NCBI RefSeq assembly: GCF_000745835.1
Contig: NZ_JQKB01000021.1
Coordinates: 28,446 to 92,445 of the forward strand
Source of the DNA: Belnapia moabensis DSM 16746
GTDB lineage: Bacteria; Pseudomonadota; Alphaproteobacteria; Acetobacterales; Acetobacteraceae
DNA length: 64,000 nt
Reading direction: 5' to 3'
Position numbers and translations under genes: made by a program. Of this stretch, positions 46,764 to 54,704 are shown piece by piece. The notes beneath the pieces were generated by a model that was not told where the DNA came from, did no database searches, and was given only the letters and a program-made list of their open reading frames with translations. Position 1 is the first letter of the stretch; every line of letters starts with the position of its first letter.

Positions 46764-46854
46764 GATGGCGTATGCCATCATATCCGGTGCGATTGCCATT
46801 GTCAGTAGGGTCTGATGCCATCATAATCGGTGCATAGGCATCGGATACGATGGC
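46764..46854. promoter_or_regulatory. Repeated operator-like sites between DUF6471 gene and transposase
   Basis: Three 17-bp related sites are present: GCCATCATATCCGGTGC (46774-46790), GCCATCATAATCGGTGC (46817-46833), and an inverted copy, GCATCGGATACGATGGC (46838-46854). The second and third form an inverted pair with the 4-nt spacer ATAG. A perfect palindrome, GATGGCGTATGCCATC (46764-46779), overlaps the first. The third site covers the transposase ATG at 46850, which fits direct repression of the transposase. Confidence 0.75.
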
Positions 46855-47818
46855 AATGTCCCAACACTTCCTCCTTTCCGCTAAGGCTCGCACGCTCTCC
46901 CTGGCGTCCATCCTCCGCATGAGCGACGACGAGGCCCATGCCGCCTTCGTGGCGATCCGTTGGTCTGCGAACGGTGGCGAGCCCGTGTGCCCGCGCTGCG
47001 GGTGCTTGGCCATCTACACCTATGCCGCCCGCCGCATCTGGAAGTGCAAGGCGTGCAATCATCAGTTCTCGGTCACGTCCGGCACCATCTTCGCCAGCCG
47101 TAAGCTGCCGATCCGGGACTATCTAGCGGCCATTGCCATCTTCGTGAATGCGGCTAAGGGACTGTCGGCGCTTCAGCTCGGCCGCGATCTGGACGTGCAG
47201 TACAAGACTGCCTTCGTGCTGGCCCACAAGCTCCGCGAGGCCATCGGCTCCGGGCAGGCCGACACCACCCTGTCCGGGCATGTCGAGGTGGATGGCGCCT
47301 ACTTCGGCGGGACTGTCCGGCAGGAGAACCGCAAGGAAGATCGCAAGGACCGGCGCCTTGCCGTGAACCAGTCCGGCAAGCGGCAGGTGGTGGTGGTCAT
47401 GCGGGAGCGGGGCGGCCGGACGCTGCCCTTCGTATTCCGCTCAGAGGATGAGAGCGTTCCGACGATCCGCGCCCGCGTGGAAACTGGCACTACGATCTAC
47501 GCCGACGAGGCGCCCGGCTGGGATGCGCTGCACGCCCGCTACGATACCAAGCGCATCAACCACTCCATCGCCTTCGCGGACGATGGCGCCTGCACCAACC
47601 AAGCCGAGAGCTATTTCTCCCGCCTGCGCCGCGCCGAGTGGGGCCAACACCACCACATCAGCGGCAAGTACCTTGGCGCCTACGCCCGTGAGATGGCTTG
47701 GCGGGAGGACACCCGGCGCCGTCCCAACGGGACGCTGCATGGGCTGGCAGCGGCGGCGGCGCTTGGGCATCCGGTGTCGCGGATATGGGCAGGCTATTGG
47801 CAGAGGGCAGTCAATTAG
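46850..47818 (+). CDS. IS1595-family transposase
   Basis: A 322-residue transposase. The N-terminal zinc ribbon (about 42-66) reads CPRCGCLAIYTYAARRIWKC followed by CNHQF. The ISXO2-like catalytic domain shows the first Asp in HVEVDGAYFGG, the second in TTIYADEAPGWDAL, and the third acidic region in NQAESYFSRLRRAEWGQHHH. The protein appears complete. A second ATG at 46856 is an equal start candidate; the first lies inside an operator-like site. It is probably responsible for moving the 4.9-kb element. Confidence 0.93.
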   Translation: MAMSQHFLLSAKARTLSLASILRMSDDEAHAAFVAIRWSANGGEPVCPRCGCLAIYTYAARRIWKCKACNHQFSVTSGTIFASRKLPIRDYLAAIAIFVNAAKGLSALQLGRDLDVQYKTAFVLAHKLREAIGSGQADTTLSGHVEVDGAYFGGTVRQENRKEDRKDRRLAVNQSGKRQVVVVMRERGGRTLPFVFRSEDESVPTIRARVETGTTIYADEAPGWDALHARYDTKRINHSIAFADDGACTNQAESYFSRLRRAEWGQHHHISGKYLGAYAREMAWREDTRRRPNGTLHGLAAAAALGHPVSRIWAGYWQRAVN

Positions 47819-47838
47819 TCTCAGAGGCCGCAAACGTC

Positions 47839-48777
47839 CTACTTGAGACCATTCTTGCCATTAAGAAGATTAGGAGCAAAAGCTTCCAGAGCTGCCTGTA
47901 CAGCAGATGCAGGAAGCTCTTTATCCTTTACCTTATTGCCAAGATAAATCGGCATCTGGTTTGGAATATAAGCTTCTCTGATCCATTTGCGAAATTCGCC
48001 TAACGCCTCATCCGGGTAGCAATATGGAGATTGGGGGTTTGAGGCAGACTGCGGGAAGTAGTTGGGGTAGTTGTGTTCATATTTGATGCGATTACCATAC
48101 AAAACTTCAAGGTTTTCTGAATTCCAGTATTTTGCCCAAGCTATTCCGACGCTAATGTCGGGTATAAACTTATTGCCCAGGCTGGCGCCCTGCCTCAAAA
48201 GCGTAACCATAAGGTCGGCTATCTCTTTAAATACGCTGAAGTAGCCCATGGGAACCGTATGATAGACTAGCGACACACGGTCGTGGAATTGCTGCCAGGC
48301 GATATCTGCCGATCCTGACGGGTTCCAACCGACTTGTGAATATATGAATTCTTGAAAACCCTTTCGTGCAAGAGTTCTAAAACTCTTGGCGGCGTGGCCG
48401 TAATCACCTTTTGCCTCAAAGGCGTAATATTCTAAAACTGCCATACAAACGGCGTCAGGAACCGCGTGATAAATTGTTCCGGCGCGTGGGATAGCAATAA
48501 ATGCGATAGAGTCATCCGCGCCGGCAGCCCGGATCAACTCCTTGATCTTCTGTTCGCGTGGCCTTGCTGGATACTCCTGCCAAGCGCTCGTGATGCGGAT
48601 GATTTGCGCGTGGTCTACTCCACACATACGAGCTAGGCCACGCAACGTCAGGAACGGAGCGCCATTGTTCAGCACCCCCATCCCCACACCATCTATTTCA
48701 CGTTCAGCAGCGATTTCGAGTTTGAGACCCAACTGCTTCGGGGCGGTGCTCAAACTAGCAGGTTTTGACGTTTTCAT
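47839..48777 (-). CDS. Passenger: BstA-like phage-defence (abortive infection) protein
   Basis: A 312-residue AT-rich gene. The N-terminal part (about 25-100) carries REIDGVGMGVLNNGAPFLTL and RGLARMCGVDHAQIIRITSA, a KilA-N/helix-turn-helix-like region. The rest shows VPDAVCMAVLEYYAFEAKGD, FHDRVSLVYHTVPMGYFSVF, FIPDISVGIAWAKYWNSENL and YPDEALGEFRKWIREAYIPN. This pattern matches my recollection of the BstA family, prophage proteins that block lytic phage by abortive infection. The pattern is seen; the family name is recalled rather than searched. It lies directly after the transposase in opposite orientation, within the element. Confidence 0.6.
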   Translation of the reverse strand: MKTSKPASLSTAPKQLGLKLEIAAEREIDGVGMGVLNNGAPFLTLRGLARMCGVDHAQIIRITSAWQEYPARPREQKIKELIRAAGADDSIAFIAIPRAGTIYHAVPDAVCMAVLEYYAFEAKGDYGHAAKSFRTLARKGFQEFIYSQVGWNPSGSADIAWQQFHDRVSLVYHTVPMGYFSVFKEIADLMVTLLRQGASLGNKFIPDISVGIAWAKYWNSENLEVLYGNRIKYEHNYPNYFPQSASNPQSPYCYPDEALGEFRKWIREAYIPNQMPIYLGNKVKDKELPASAVQAALEAFAPNLLNGKNGLK

Positions 48778-48800
48778 GAATGAAATCAGCCTCTTAGCCT

Positions 48801-48836
48801 GGTGCTCAAGTGGCTATTTTCAGCACTTGGACCACC
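48801..48836. promoter_or_regulatory. Imperfect inverted repeat upstream of the BstA-like gene
   Basis: GGTGCTCAAGTG (48801-48812) and CACTTGGACCACC (48824-48836) form an imperfect inverted repeat with an 11-nt spacer, 24 bp upstream of the gene's start. It may be an operator, or an analogue of the short self-immunity DNA element known at bstA loci (speculative). Confidence 0.5.
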
Positions 48837-48922
48837 ATTCCGACGAGCGCTGGTCTGGACATGTCTTTCGAGTTGTCACACAACACGATTGCACAAGAGA
48901 CGGCCAGGTAACGCTGGTCCTA

Positions 48923-48950
48923 CCGGCGGCCTGACCATTCAGGCCGCCGG
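48923..48950. terminator. Hairpin between passenger genes
   Basis: A perfect 12-bp stem, CCGGCGGCCTGA with TCAGGCCGCCGG, and the loop CCAT. It lies 34 bp past the stop of the minus-strand gene at 48984 and upstream of the BstA-like gene, so it could separate their transcripts. No T tract is present. Confidence 0.55.
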
Positions 48951-48983
48951 GACTCTGTCGTATAAGCGGTAGCGTGCTAAGAG

Positions 48984-49421
48984 TCACGCTGAGTCAGACA
49001 ACCCCCACCGCAGCAGCCGCCCGACTTTCTCCGCATTCCGCACGATCCCGCCCTTCCGCTGATGCCGCAGCGCCCGTGCCACGCCGTCCTCTACGGCTCT
49101 CCGAACCGCTCCGCTCCCTGCGTCCATACCCCGCAGCACGATCACCCGGCTGGCAATTTCTGGGACGCTAAGCGGCTGATTGGCCTGTCGTAGCGCGTCC
49201 AGCACCGTTCGGCCCATGCCAGCAAACTCCTCCGGTGCCAGCGTCCGCACATATTTCGTCTGGATCGACTCCACGGGATAGTTCGGATCGAGCTGCCGGA
49301 TCACGGCATCCAGGCTCGCCAAGTCAGCATGGATCTGCCGCGACCGCGCCTGCGAGGCTTCCAACTCGCCCGCCAGCGTCGCCCGGCGTTTCACCAGGCC
49401 GGAGAGAACCAAGTCCGTCAT
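48984..49421 (-). CDS. Passenger: hypothetical coiled-coil/winged-helix-like protein
   Basis: A 145-residue protein. An N-terminal coiled coil (LVLSGLVKRRATLAGELEAS, then RQIHADLASLDAVIRQLDP) is followed by a C-terminal winged-helix-like part (AGMGRTVLDALRQANQPLSV, then EIASRVIVLRGMD). A basic region (RALRHQRKGGIVRNAEKVGR) follows. The codon use is GC-rich like the host, unlike the adjacent BstA-like gene. It reads inward from the right end of the element. Function unknown; DNA binding is plausible. Confidence 0.7.
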   Translation of the reverse strand: MTDLVLSGLVKRRATLAGELEASQARSRQIHADLASLDAVIRQLDPNYPVESIQTKYVRTLAPEEFAGMGRTVLDALRQANQPLSVPEIASRVIVLRGMDAGSGAVRRAVEDGVARALRHQRKGGIVRNAEKVGRLLRWGLSDSA

Positions 49422-49480
49422 GCGCTATTCCCTTTGGAAACAAAGGGATTTTACGCGGCAGAGCGGCAAAAGCGGCTATT

Positions 49481-49509
49481 CGGTAAGGTGTGGTTGCTAC
49501 CTAACGCCG
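49481..49509 (-). repeat. Right terminal inverted repeat of the element
   Basis: On the plus strand it begins CGGTAAGGTGTGG and ends CTAACGCCG. It is the imperfect complement of 44610-44637. Confidence 0.85.
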
Positions 49510-49517
49510 GACCTCTC
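49510..49517. repeat. Right target-site duplication of the IS1595-family element
   Basis: GACCTCTC, identical to 44602-44609. Confidence 0.9.
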
Positions 49518-50433
49518 CGCCGTGGAACTCGCCCGCGAGCCCGCCGAGCAGAGCGCCACCCTGCCGCTCGCCCGCACGCTGATCGACCTGCGCTCGCGCA
49601 ATTTCGCTGCCGTGCGCCTCTCGCCGCGCGACGCGCTGCGCCTGCCGCGCGGCTTCGGCGACCGCGACATCGGCCCGGTGACGCTCTCCGGCGAGTTCGT
49701 CCGCCCCGGCATCTACGACATCCGCCGCGGCGAGCGCCTCTCCGAGGTCATCGCCCGCGCCGGCGGGCTGACGCCACAGGCCTACCCTTACGGTGCCGTC
49801 TTCACCCGCGAGAGCGTGCGCCAGCGCCAGCAGGACGGCTTCGCCCGCAGCGCGCGGGAGCTGGAACAGGGGCTGATGCAGGTCGCCGCCGGCCAGGCGG
49901 TGGCAGGGATGCGCGGCTCGGCCGATCTCGGCGGCGCCATCATGGCGGGGCGCGAGTTGGCCGCTTCCCTCCGCCAGGCCCGCGCCGCCGGGCGGATGGT
50001 GGTGGAGGCCAATCCGGTGATCCTCGCCGGCCGCCCCGACCTGGACGTGCTGATGGAGCCGGGCGACCTCGTCGCCATCCCCAAGCGGCCGAACGAGGTG
50101 ACGGTCGTCGGCTCCGTCCTCAACCCCGGCAGCCTGCAATTCGCCAGCGGCTGGCGGGCCAACGACTATGTCCGCGCCTCTGGCGGCCAGCAGCGCTTCG
50201 CCGATGGCAGCCGCGCCTTCATCGTCCTGCCGAATGGCCAGAGCAGCCCCGCCGGCCTCGGCGCCTGGCAGATGGGCGGCCCGCCGATCCCACCCGGCAG
50301 CACCGTCGTCGTGCCGCAGGACCCCTCGCCTTATGAGAGCTGGGGGATGCTGCGCGACGTGACGCAGGTGCTGTCGCAAGTAGCGCTCTCAAGCGCGGCG
50401 CTTGCCGTCATCGTGCGCACGGGTGCGCGGTAG
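49518..50433 (+). pseudogene. Polysaccharide export protein (multi-SLBB), 3' part
   Basis: The remaining ~305 codons of the split export gene: AVELAREPAEQSATLPLART, then two SLBB units (LSGEFVRPGIYDIRRGERLS and VVGSVLNPGSLQFAS) and a C-terminal hydrophobic segment (VLSQVALSSAALAVIV). It has no signal peptide or start of its own. An open frame beginning at ATG 49420, inside the right end of the element, reads into it and could give a 337-residue cytoplasmic fusion, which is unlikely to be functional. The next gene, for a YjbH-like protein, starts 11 bp later and may suffer polar effects. Confidence 0.88.
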
Positions 50434-50443
50434 GGCATGGGGC

Positions 50444-52522
50444 ATGCGTCCCCGTCCCCGCCAAAGGCCTGACTCGAGGGTTCCGAGGGCCCTCCTTGGC
50501 CTTGCCCTTGCCTTGGTGACCTTCAAGGCCCAGGCGCAGGACGTCCCCGCAACCGGCTCCGATTTCGGCGGCGTCGGCCTGATCGAGATGCGCAATGCCC
50601 GCTTCCGTCCGGACGGAACGCTGGAGGCCGGCGCCGCCATCCGCCACCAGCGGCAATTCTGGTTCCTCTCCTTCCAGGCGCTTCCTTTCCTCGAAACCAC
50701 CTTCCGCCTCACCGACCGGCTGGATGCGACGGCAGGCCGCGGCACCACCACCGACCGCGCCTTCGACTTCAAGGCCCGGCTCTGGGAGGAGGGACAATGG
50801 CGCCCGGCGCTGGCGGTCGGCGCACAGGACTTCATCGGCACCGGCCTCTATTCGGGCGAGTACCTGGTCGCCTCCAAGCGCTTCTGGGATTTCGACCTGA
50901 CGCTCGGCATGGGCTGGGGCCGGCTCGGCACGGGCGCCGACGTCAACAACCCCTATGGCCTCGTCTATTCCCGCTACAACACCCGGCCGCGCAATGTCGG
51001 CACGGGCGGCATGCCGGCCTTCAACAGCCTGTTCCGCGGGCGGGAAGCGGCGGTCTTCGGCGGCGTCGAATGGTCGGTGCCCTGGGTGGAAGGCCTCAGG
51101 GCCAAGCTCGAATGGTCCGGCGACGCATTGCGCGACGAGCGCGGCGGCTATCCAGCCCGCACCACCAACCTGCGCGGCGAGGCGCGCTCGCGGATCAATG
51201 CCGGCCTCACCTGGCGGAATGACTGGCTCGATGCCGGGGTGCACTTCGTTCACGGGACCGATGTGCTGTTCCGCCTCTCCCTCCGCCTCGATCCGGCGCG
51301 CCCACCGAGCCTGCCGCGCCCGCCCCCGCCACCCCTGGCCCCGCGCCCCGAGGCGCCCGGCGACGCCGAGGCGGCCCTGCGGCAGGCCGGCTTCCGTCCC
51401 ATTGCCGTCATCCAGCAGGGGGAGGAGGTGCGGATCGCCGTCGCCGGCGGCCGCTACCGCACGCTCGCCCGCACCGCCGGCCGCGTTGCCCGTGCCGTGC
51501 AAGGTAGCCTGCCGCCGGAGGTGGAGCGGATCGCCGTCGAGTGGCACCGCGCCGGCCTGCCCGTCGCGCGCCTGGTGCTGCTGCGCGAGGCGCTGGAGGG
51601 CGCCGCGATCGGCGCCGGCAGCGCGGAGGAGATGCTGGCCAGCGCCAGCCTCACCCCCGCCGAGCCGGTGCCCGGCTTCGCGCCCGACCTCAGCTGGGCG
51701 CTGGAACCCCGCCTCGCCCTGCAACTCGGCGACCCGAAGATGGGCTTCCGCTGGCAGGCCGCCGGCGCGGCAGGCGCACGCCTCGGCCTCGGGGCCGGTT
51801 TCGCGCTCGCGGGCAGCCTGGCGCAGGCAGTGGCGGGCAATCTCGACAAGGGCCTGCCCTCGGACAGCCAGCTTCCGCATGTCCGCAGCGACATCGCCCG
51901 CTATGCACGACAGGGTAGGACGGCGATCCCGACGCTCTACGCCGAGCGCCTGTGGAGCCCGGCGCCCGACTGGTTCGCCCGCGTCTCGGCCGGGTTGCTG
52001 GAGCCGATGTTCGGCGGCGTCTCGGGCGAGGTGCTCTGGCGGCCGCAGGATCGTGGCTTCGCGCTCGGCCTCGACCTCGCCTGGGTGGCGCAGCGGGACT
52101 ACCGGCAGCGCTTCGGCGCCCTCGGCTATTCCGTGACGACCGGCCATCTCTCGCTTTATGCGGACCTGCCGGTCTGGAACCTTGGTACCGTGGTCCGCGC
52201 CGGGCGCTACCTGGCCGGCGACTGGGGCGCGACGCTGGAAGTGAGCCGGCGGTTCGATTCCGGCATCGAGGTCGGCGGCTTCGCCACCCGCACCGATGTC
52301 TCCGCCCGCCGCTTCGGCGAGGGCAGCTTCGACAAGGGCATCTTCGTCCGCATCCCCCTGCAATTACTGGGGCCGGAGACGCCGGTGGTGGCGAATGCGG
52401 TGATCCGCCCCGTGGTGCGGGACGGCGGCCAGCGCCTCGTGGTCGACAACCCGCTCTGGGAGGTGACGCGCGAGGGCCGGGCGGAGGCGCTGGGCCGGGA
52501 CTATCTCGGCTTGCTGAGATAG
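50444..52522 (+). CDS. YjbH-like exopolysaccharide outer-membrane protein
   Basis: A 692-residue protein with a signal peptide (VPRALLGLALALVTFKAQAQ). It shows the YjbH/GfcD pattern: GSDFGGVGLIEMRNARFRPD, GAQDFIGTGLYSGEYLVASK, NNPYGLVYSRYNTRPRNVG, and a Pro-rich linker (PSLPRPPPPPLAPRPEAP). A second barrel-like half ends ANAVIRPVVRDGGQRLVV. These proteins work with SLBB-type (YjbG/GfcC) and YjbF lipoproteins in group 4-like capsule export, and all three types occur here. The ATG at 50444 was chosen for the signal peptide. Confidence 0.88.
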   Translation: MRPRPRQRPDSRVPRALLGLALALVTFKAQAQDVPATGSDFGGVGLIEMRNARFRPDGTLEAGAAIRHQRQFWFLSFQALPFLETTFRLTDRLDATAGRGTTTDRAFDFKARLWEEGQWRPALAVGAQDFIGTGLYSGEYLVASKRFWDFDLTLGMGWGRLGTGADVNNPYGLVYSRYNTRPRNVGTGGMPAFNSLFRGREAAVFGGVEWSVPWVEGLRAKLEWSGDALRDERGGYPARTTNLRGEARSRINAGLTWRNDWLDAGVHFVHGTDVLFRLSLRLDPARPPSLPRPPPPPLAPRPEAPGDAEAALRQAGFRPIAVIQQGEEVRIAVAGGRYRTLARTAGRVARAVQGSLPPEVERIAVEWHRAGLPVARLVLLREALEGAAIGAGSAEEMLASASLTPAEPVPGFAPDLSWALEPRLALQLGDPKMGFRWQAAGAAGARLGLGAGFALAGSLAQAVAGNLDKGLPSDSQLPHVRSDIARYARQGRTAIPTLYAERLWSPAPDWFARVSAGLLEPMFGGVSGEVLWRPQDRGFALGLDLAWVAQRDYRQRFGALGYSVTTGHLSLYADLPVWNLGTVVRAGRYLAGDWGATLEVSRRFDSGIEVGGFATRTDVSARRFGEGSFDKGIFVRIPLQLLGPETPVVANAVIRPVVRDGGQRLVVDNPLWEVTREGRAEALGRDYLGLLR

Positions 52523-52538
52523 TCCCGGCCCGGATGGG

Positions 52539-53462
52539 TCAGCCCATCGCCTTGGTGAGCTTGGTGGCGATCTCGAACATCTCCTCCGGCGCATAGTCCG
52601 GCGAGAAGGCCGAGGGGATGCCCTCCAGCTGGTGGATCTTGCCGCCGTCCGGCATGCCCTTCACCACCTCGAGCTCGCCCGGCGGGTCGCCCGGCAGCGC
52701 CTGCTCGCCCTGGCCCCAGATGCCGCCGATCTCGGCATAGTCGTTCGGGCTCCAGGTGTAGAGGCGGCGATGCGAACCTTCCTGGAGGTACTTTTGGCAC
52801 TCGGGGATGTTGCCGAGCGGGATGTTCGGCGTCGGCAGCATCTTCTCGATCTCGACGCCGGTGAGGTTCTTCAGCGCCAGCGCATAGGAATGCGCATGGA
52901 CCGAACCGCGCACCAGCAGGTAACCGCAGACCTCGCGCCCTGTCGGGTCGGAGAGCGTCTCGTAGACCCGCAGCTTGTGCAGCCGGGCGCCGCATTCGAG
53001 GTGGAAATTGTGCAGCAGGTCGAACACCACATTGCCCGTGGTGGTTACCATGTCGACATTCCAGGACATGGAATTGCTGTTCACCGGCAGCGCCCCGCCA
53101 CCCGCGGAGGCGAAGCTGGCGAAGGAGCGGATGTCCTTCATCGCCTCGAAGGGCGTCTTCGAAATGTCGCCGCCATCGGCGCCATCGGCACCCTTGTCCG
53201 GGCCGTTGTTCAGCATGGCGACGCCGTTGCTGACCAGCTCGACATGCCCCAGCTCCTCCGCCGTAATGCTGGCGACGAGGCCATAGAAGGGGCGGAGCTT
53301 GCTCTTGCTCTTGAAGTTGAAGCTCTGGAACATGTAGTTCCCGAGCGTCGACATCTCGCCATATTTGCCGCCGAGCAATTCCTGCAGGGCCGCGGCAGCA
53401 TTGGGGTCCTGCCGCTTCGGCGGGGGAAGTTCCGCCTGCAGCTTGTCGACGCGCATGAACAT
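52539..53462 (-). CDS. Manganese catalase
   Basis: A 307-residue non-haem catalase with a dimanganese site, splitting hydrogen peroxide. The ferritin-like core shows LGGKYGEMSTLGNYMFQSFN, SITAEELGHVELVSNGVAML and NFHLECGARLHKLRVYE, containing the metal-binding Glu and His residues. The C-terminal tail matches long Mn-catalases. The start at 53462 (MFMRVDKLQAELPPPKRQD) has AAGGG about 10 nt upstream. It lies between the YjbH-like gene (convergent) and a divergent WecA-like gene, an unusual place inside a polysaccharide locus. Confidence 0.93.
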   Translation of the reverse strand: MFMRVDKLQAELPPPKRQDPNAAAALQELLGGKYGEMSTLGNYMFQSFNFKSKSKLRPFYGLVASITAEELGHVELVSNGVAMLNNGPDKGADGADGGDISKTPFEAMKDIRSFASFASAGGGALPVNSNSMSWNVDMVTTTGNVVFDLLHNFHLECGARLHKLRVYETLSDPTGREVCGYLLVRGSVHAHSYALALKNLTGVEIEKMLPTPNIPLGNIPECQKYLQEGSHRRLYTWSPNDYAEIGGIWGQGEQALPGDPPGELEVVKGMPDGGKIHQLEGIPSAFSPDYAPEEMFEIATKLTKAMG

Positions 53463-53591
53463 GGGAATGTACCCTTCCGGACAACTCGAATGCTGGTTTA
53501 ACCGGCCAGCGCCTTCGGGGTTTTCGTCGCGGGCGCGGAATGGACTGCAACGCTTGCGATCCGCCGCCGCATCGGCCACACCCCCGGCCGC

Positions 53592-54647
53592 ATGACCCTC
53601 GGCGCCCTTTCGCAACATCTCCTCTTCGCCCTCGCCCTCGCGCTGCTCTCGGCAGGCGCCGTCCGGGCGATGATTCGCTGGCCGATCCTCGACATCCCGA
53701 ACGGCCGCAGCGCGCATAGCGTGGCGACGCCGCGGGGCGGCGGGGTCGGCGTGGTCGCCGCCTTCCTGGTCGGGCTGCTGGTGCTCTACCGCGTCGCGGA
53801 TTTCGCCCGGCTGGAGGAGCGGCAGTTCCTCGGCGTCATCCTCGCCGCGCTCGCCATCGCCGGCGTCGCGCTGGTGGACGACATGCGCAACCTCTCCGCC
53901 CGGCTGCGGCTGCTGGCGCAGCTCGCCGCGGCGCTGGTGGCGGTCGGCACCGGGCTGACGCTCTCCCGCCTCGCGCTTCCCTATATCGGCGTGACGGAAT
54001 TGGGCTGGGTCGGCCCGGCGCTGACCATCTTCTGGATTCTTGGCTGCACCAATGCGGTGAATTTCATGGATGGGCTCGACGGGCTGGTCGGCGGCACGCT
54101 GCTGATCGCCTGTGCGGCGCTCGCCGCCATCGCCGGCGCCGAAGGCGGCCGCTTCGTCTATCTCTCCGCGCTGATGCTGGCGGCGGGCTTCGCCGGCTTC
54201 CTGCCCTTCAATCTCGCCCCGGCACGCATCTTCATGGGCGATGTGGGCAGCCAGTTCGCCGGCTTCATGCTGGCGGTCCTTGCCGTCGCCGCCTCGCGCT
54301 TCGATGCCAGCCAGCTCAGCTTCCTGATCGTGCCGCTGCTGCTCTTCGGCCTGCTCTTCGACGCCGCCTTCACGCTGCTGCGCCGCGGCTGGATAGGCGA
54401 CAAGGTGGGCGCCCCGCACCGCACCCATCTCTACCAGATGGCCCAGCGCAGCGGCATGCCGACCCTCGCCGTCGCCGCCACCCATTGGGGCTTCGCCCTG
54501 TTTCAGGCGGCGCTCGCAGTGCTCTTCCTGCAATTGCGCCCGGGGCTGAAGCCGCTTGTCGTGCTGCCCGCGCTCGCGGTGCAACTGCTCTGGCTGGCCT
54601 ATGTGGCGATGCGCGTGCGCCGCGCCGGGCTCAGCTGGCGGGGCTAG
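53592..54647 (+). CDS. WecA/MraY-like undecaprenyl-phosphate sugar-1-phosphate transferase
   Basis: A 351-residue polytopic transferase (PNPT family, glycosyltransferase 4). It shows DIPNGRSAHSVATPRGGGVG, VALVDDMRNLSARLRLLAQL, NAVNFMDGLDGLVGGTLLIA and PARIFMGDVGSQFAGFMLAV, the usual Asp-rich catalytic motifs. About ten membrane helices are expected. It could start a glycan on undecaprenyl phosphate, alongside the short phosphoglycosyl transferase at 38318. MraY and WecA cannot be distinguished with certainty; the HRTHLYQ motif favours WecA-like. Confidence 0.9.
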   Translation: MTLGALSQHLLFALALALLSAGAVRAMIRWPILDIPNGRSAHSVATPRGGGVGVVAAFLVGLLVLYRVADFARLEERQFLGVILAALAIAGVALVDDMRNLSARLRLLAQLAAALVAVGTGLTLSRLALPYIGVTELGWVGPALTIFWILGCTNAVNFMDGLDGLVGGTLLIACAALAAIAGAEGGRFVYLSALMLAAGFAGFLPFNLAPARIFMGDVGSQFAGFMLAVLAVAASRFDASQLSFLIVPLLLFGLLFDAAFTLLRRGWIGDKVGAPHRTHLYQMAQRSGMPTLAVAATHWGFALFQAALAVLFLQLRPGLKPLVVLPALAVQLLWLAYVAMRVRRAGLSWRG

Positions 54648-54668
54648 GTCCCGATCGGGATCTAGCCG
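54643..54668. terminator. Palindromic hairpin after the WecA-like gene
   Basis: GGCTAG...CTAGCC around the central TCCCGATCGGGA gives a 26-bp palindrome with one mismatched pair, containing the TAG stop of the gene. It lies before the convergent YjbF-like gene's stop and is a likely terminator. Confidence 0.55.
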
Positions 54669-54704
54669 TCGTCGAGCCGGCGTTCCCATCCTGCGTGTTT
54701 CCGC

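Larger units (their letters stand above)
44610..49509. mobile_element. IS1595-family element with passenger genes, 4,900 bp
   Basis: The element is bounded by an exact 8-bp direct repeat and imperfect terminal inverted repeats (44610-44637 and 49481-49509; about 23 of 28 positions match, with one gap). It holds an IS1595 transposase, a divergent DUF6471 gene, two envelope-type ORFs on the left, a BstA-like gene, and a coiled-coil/DNA-binding-like gene on the right. The stretches 45741-46460 and 47840-48900 are visibly more AT-rich than the host DNA, so the cargo came from elsewhere. The intact ends and perfect duplication indicate a fairly recent insertion, into the polysaccharide export gene. 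Confidence 0.92.

Noticed and set aside
52236..52256. A GGTTCGATTCC match to a tRNA T-loop
   Set aside because: It lies inside the YjbH-like coding region in frame, and no cloverleaf or acceptor stem surrounds it.
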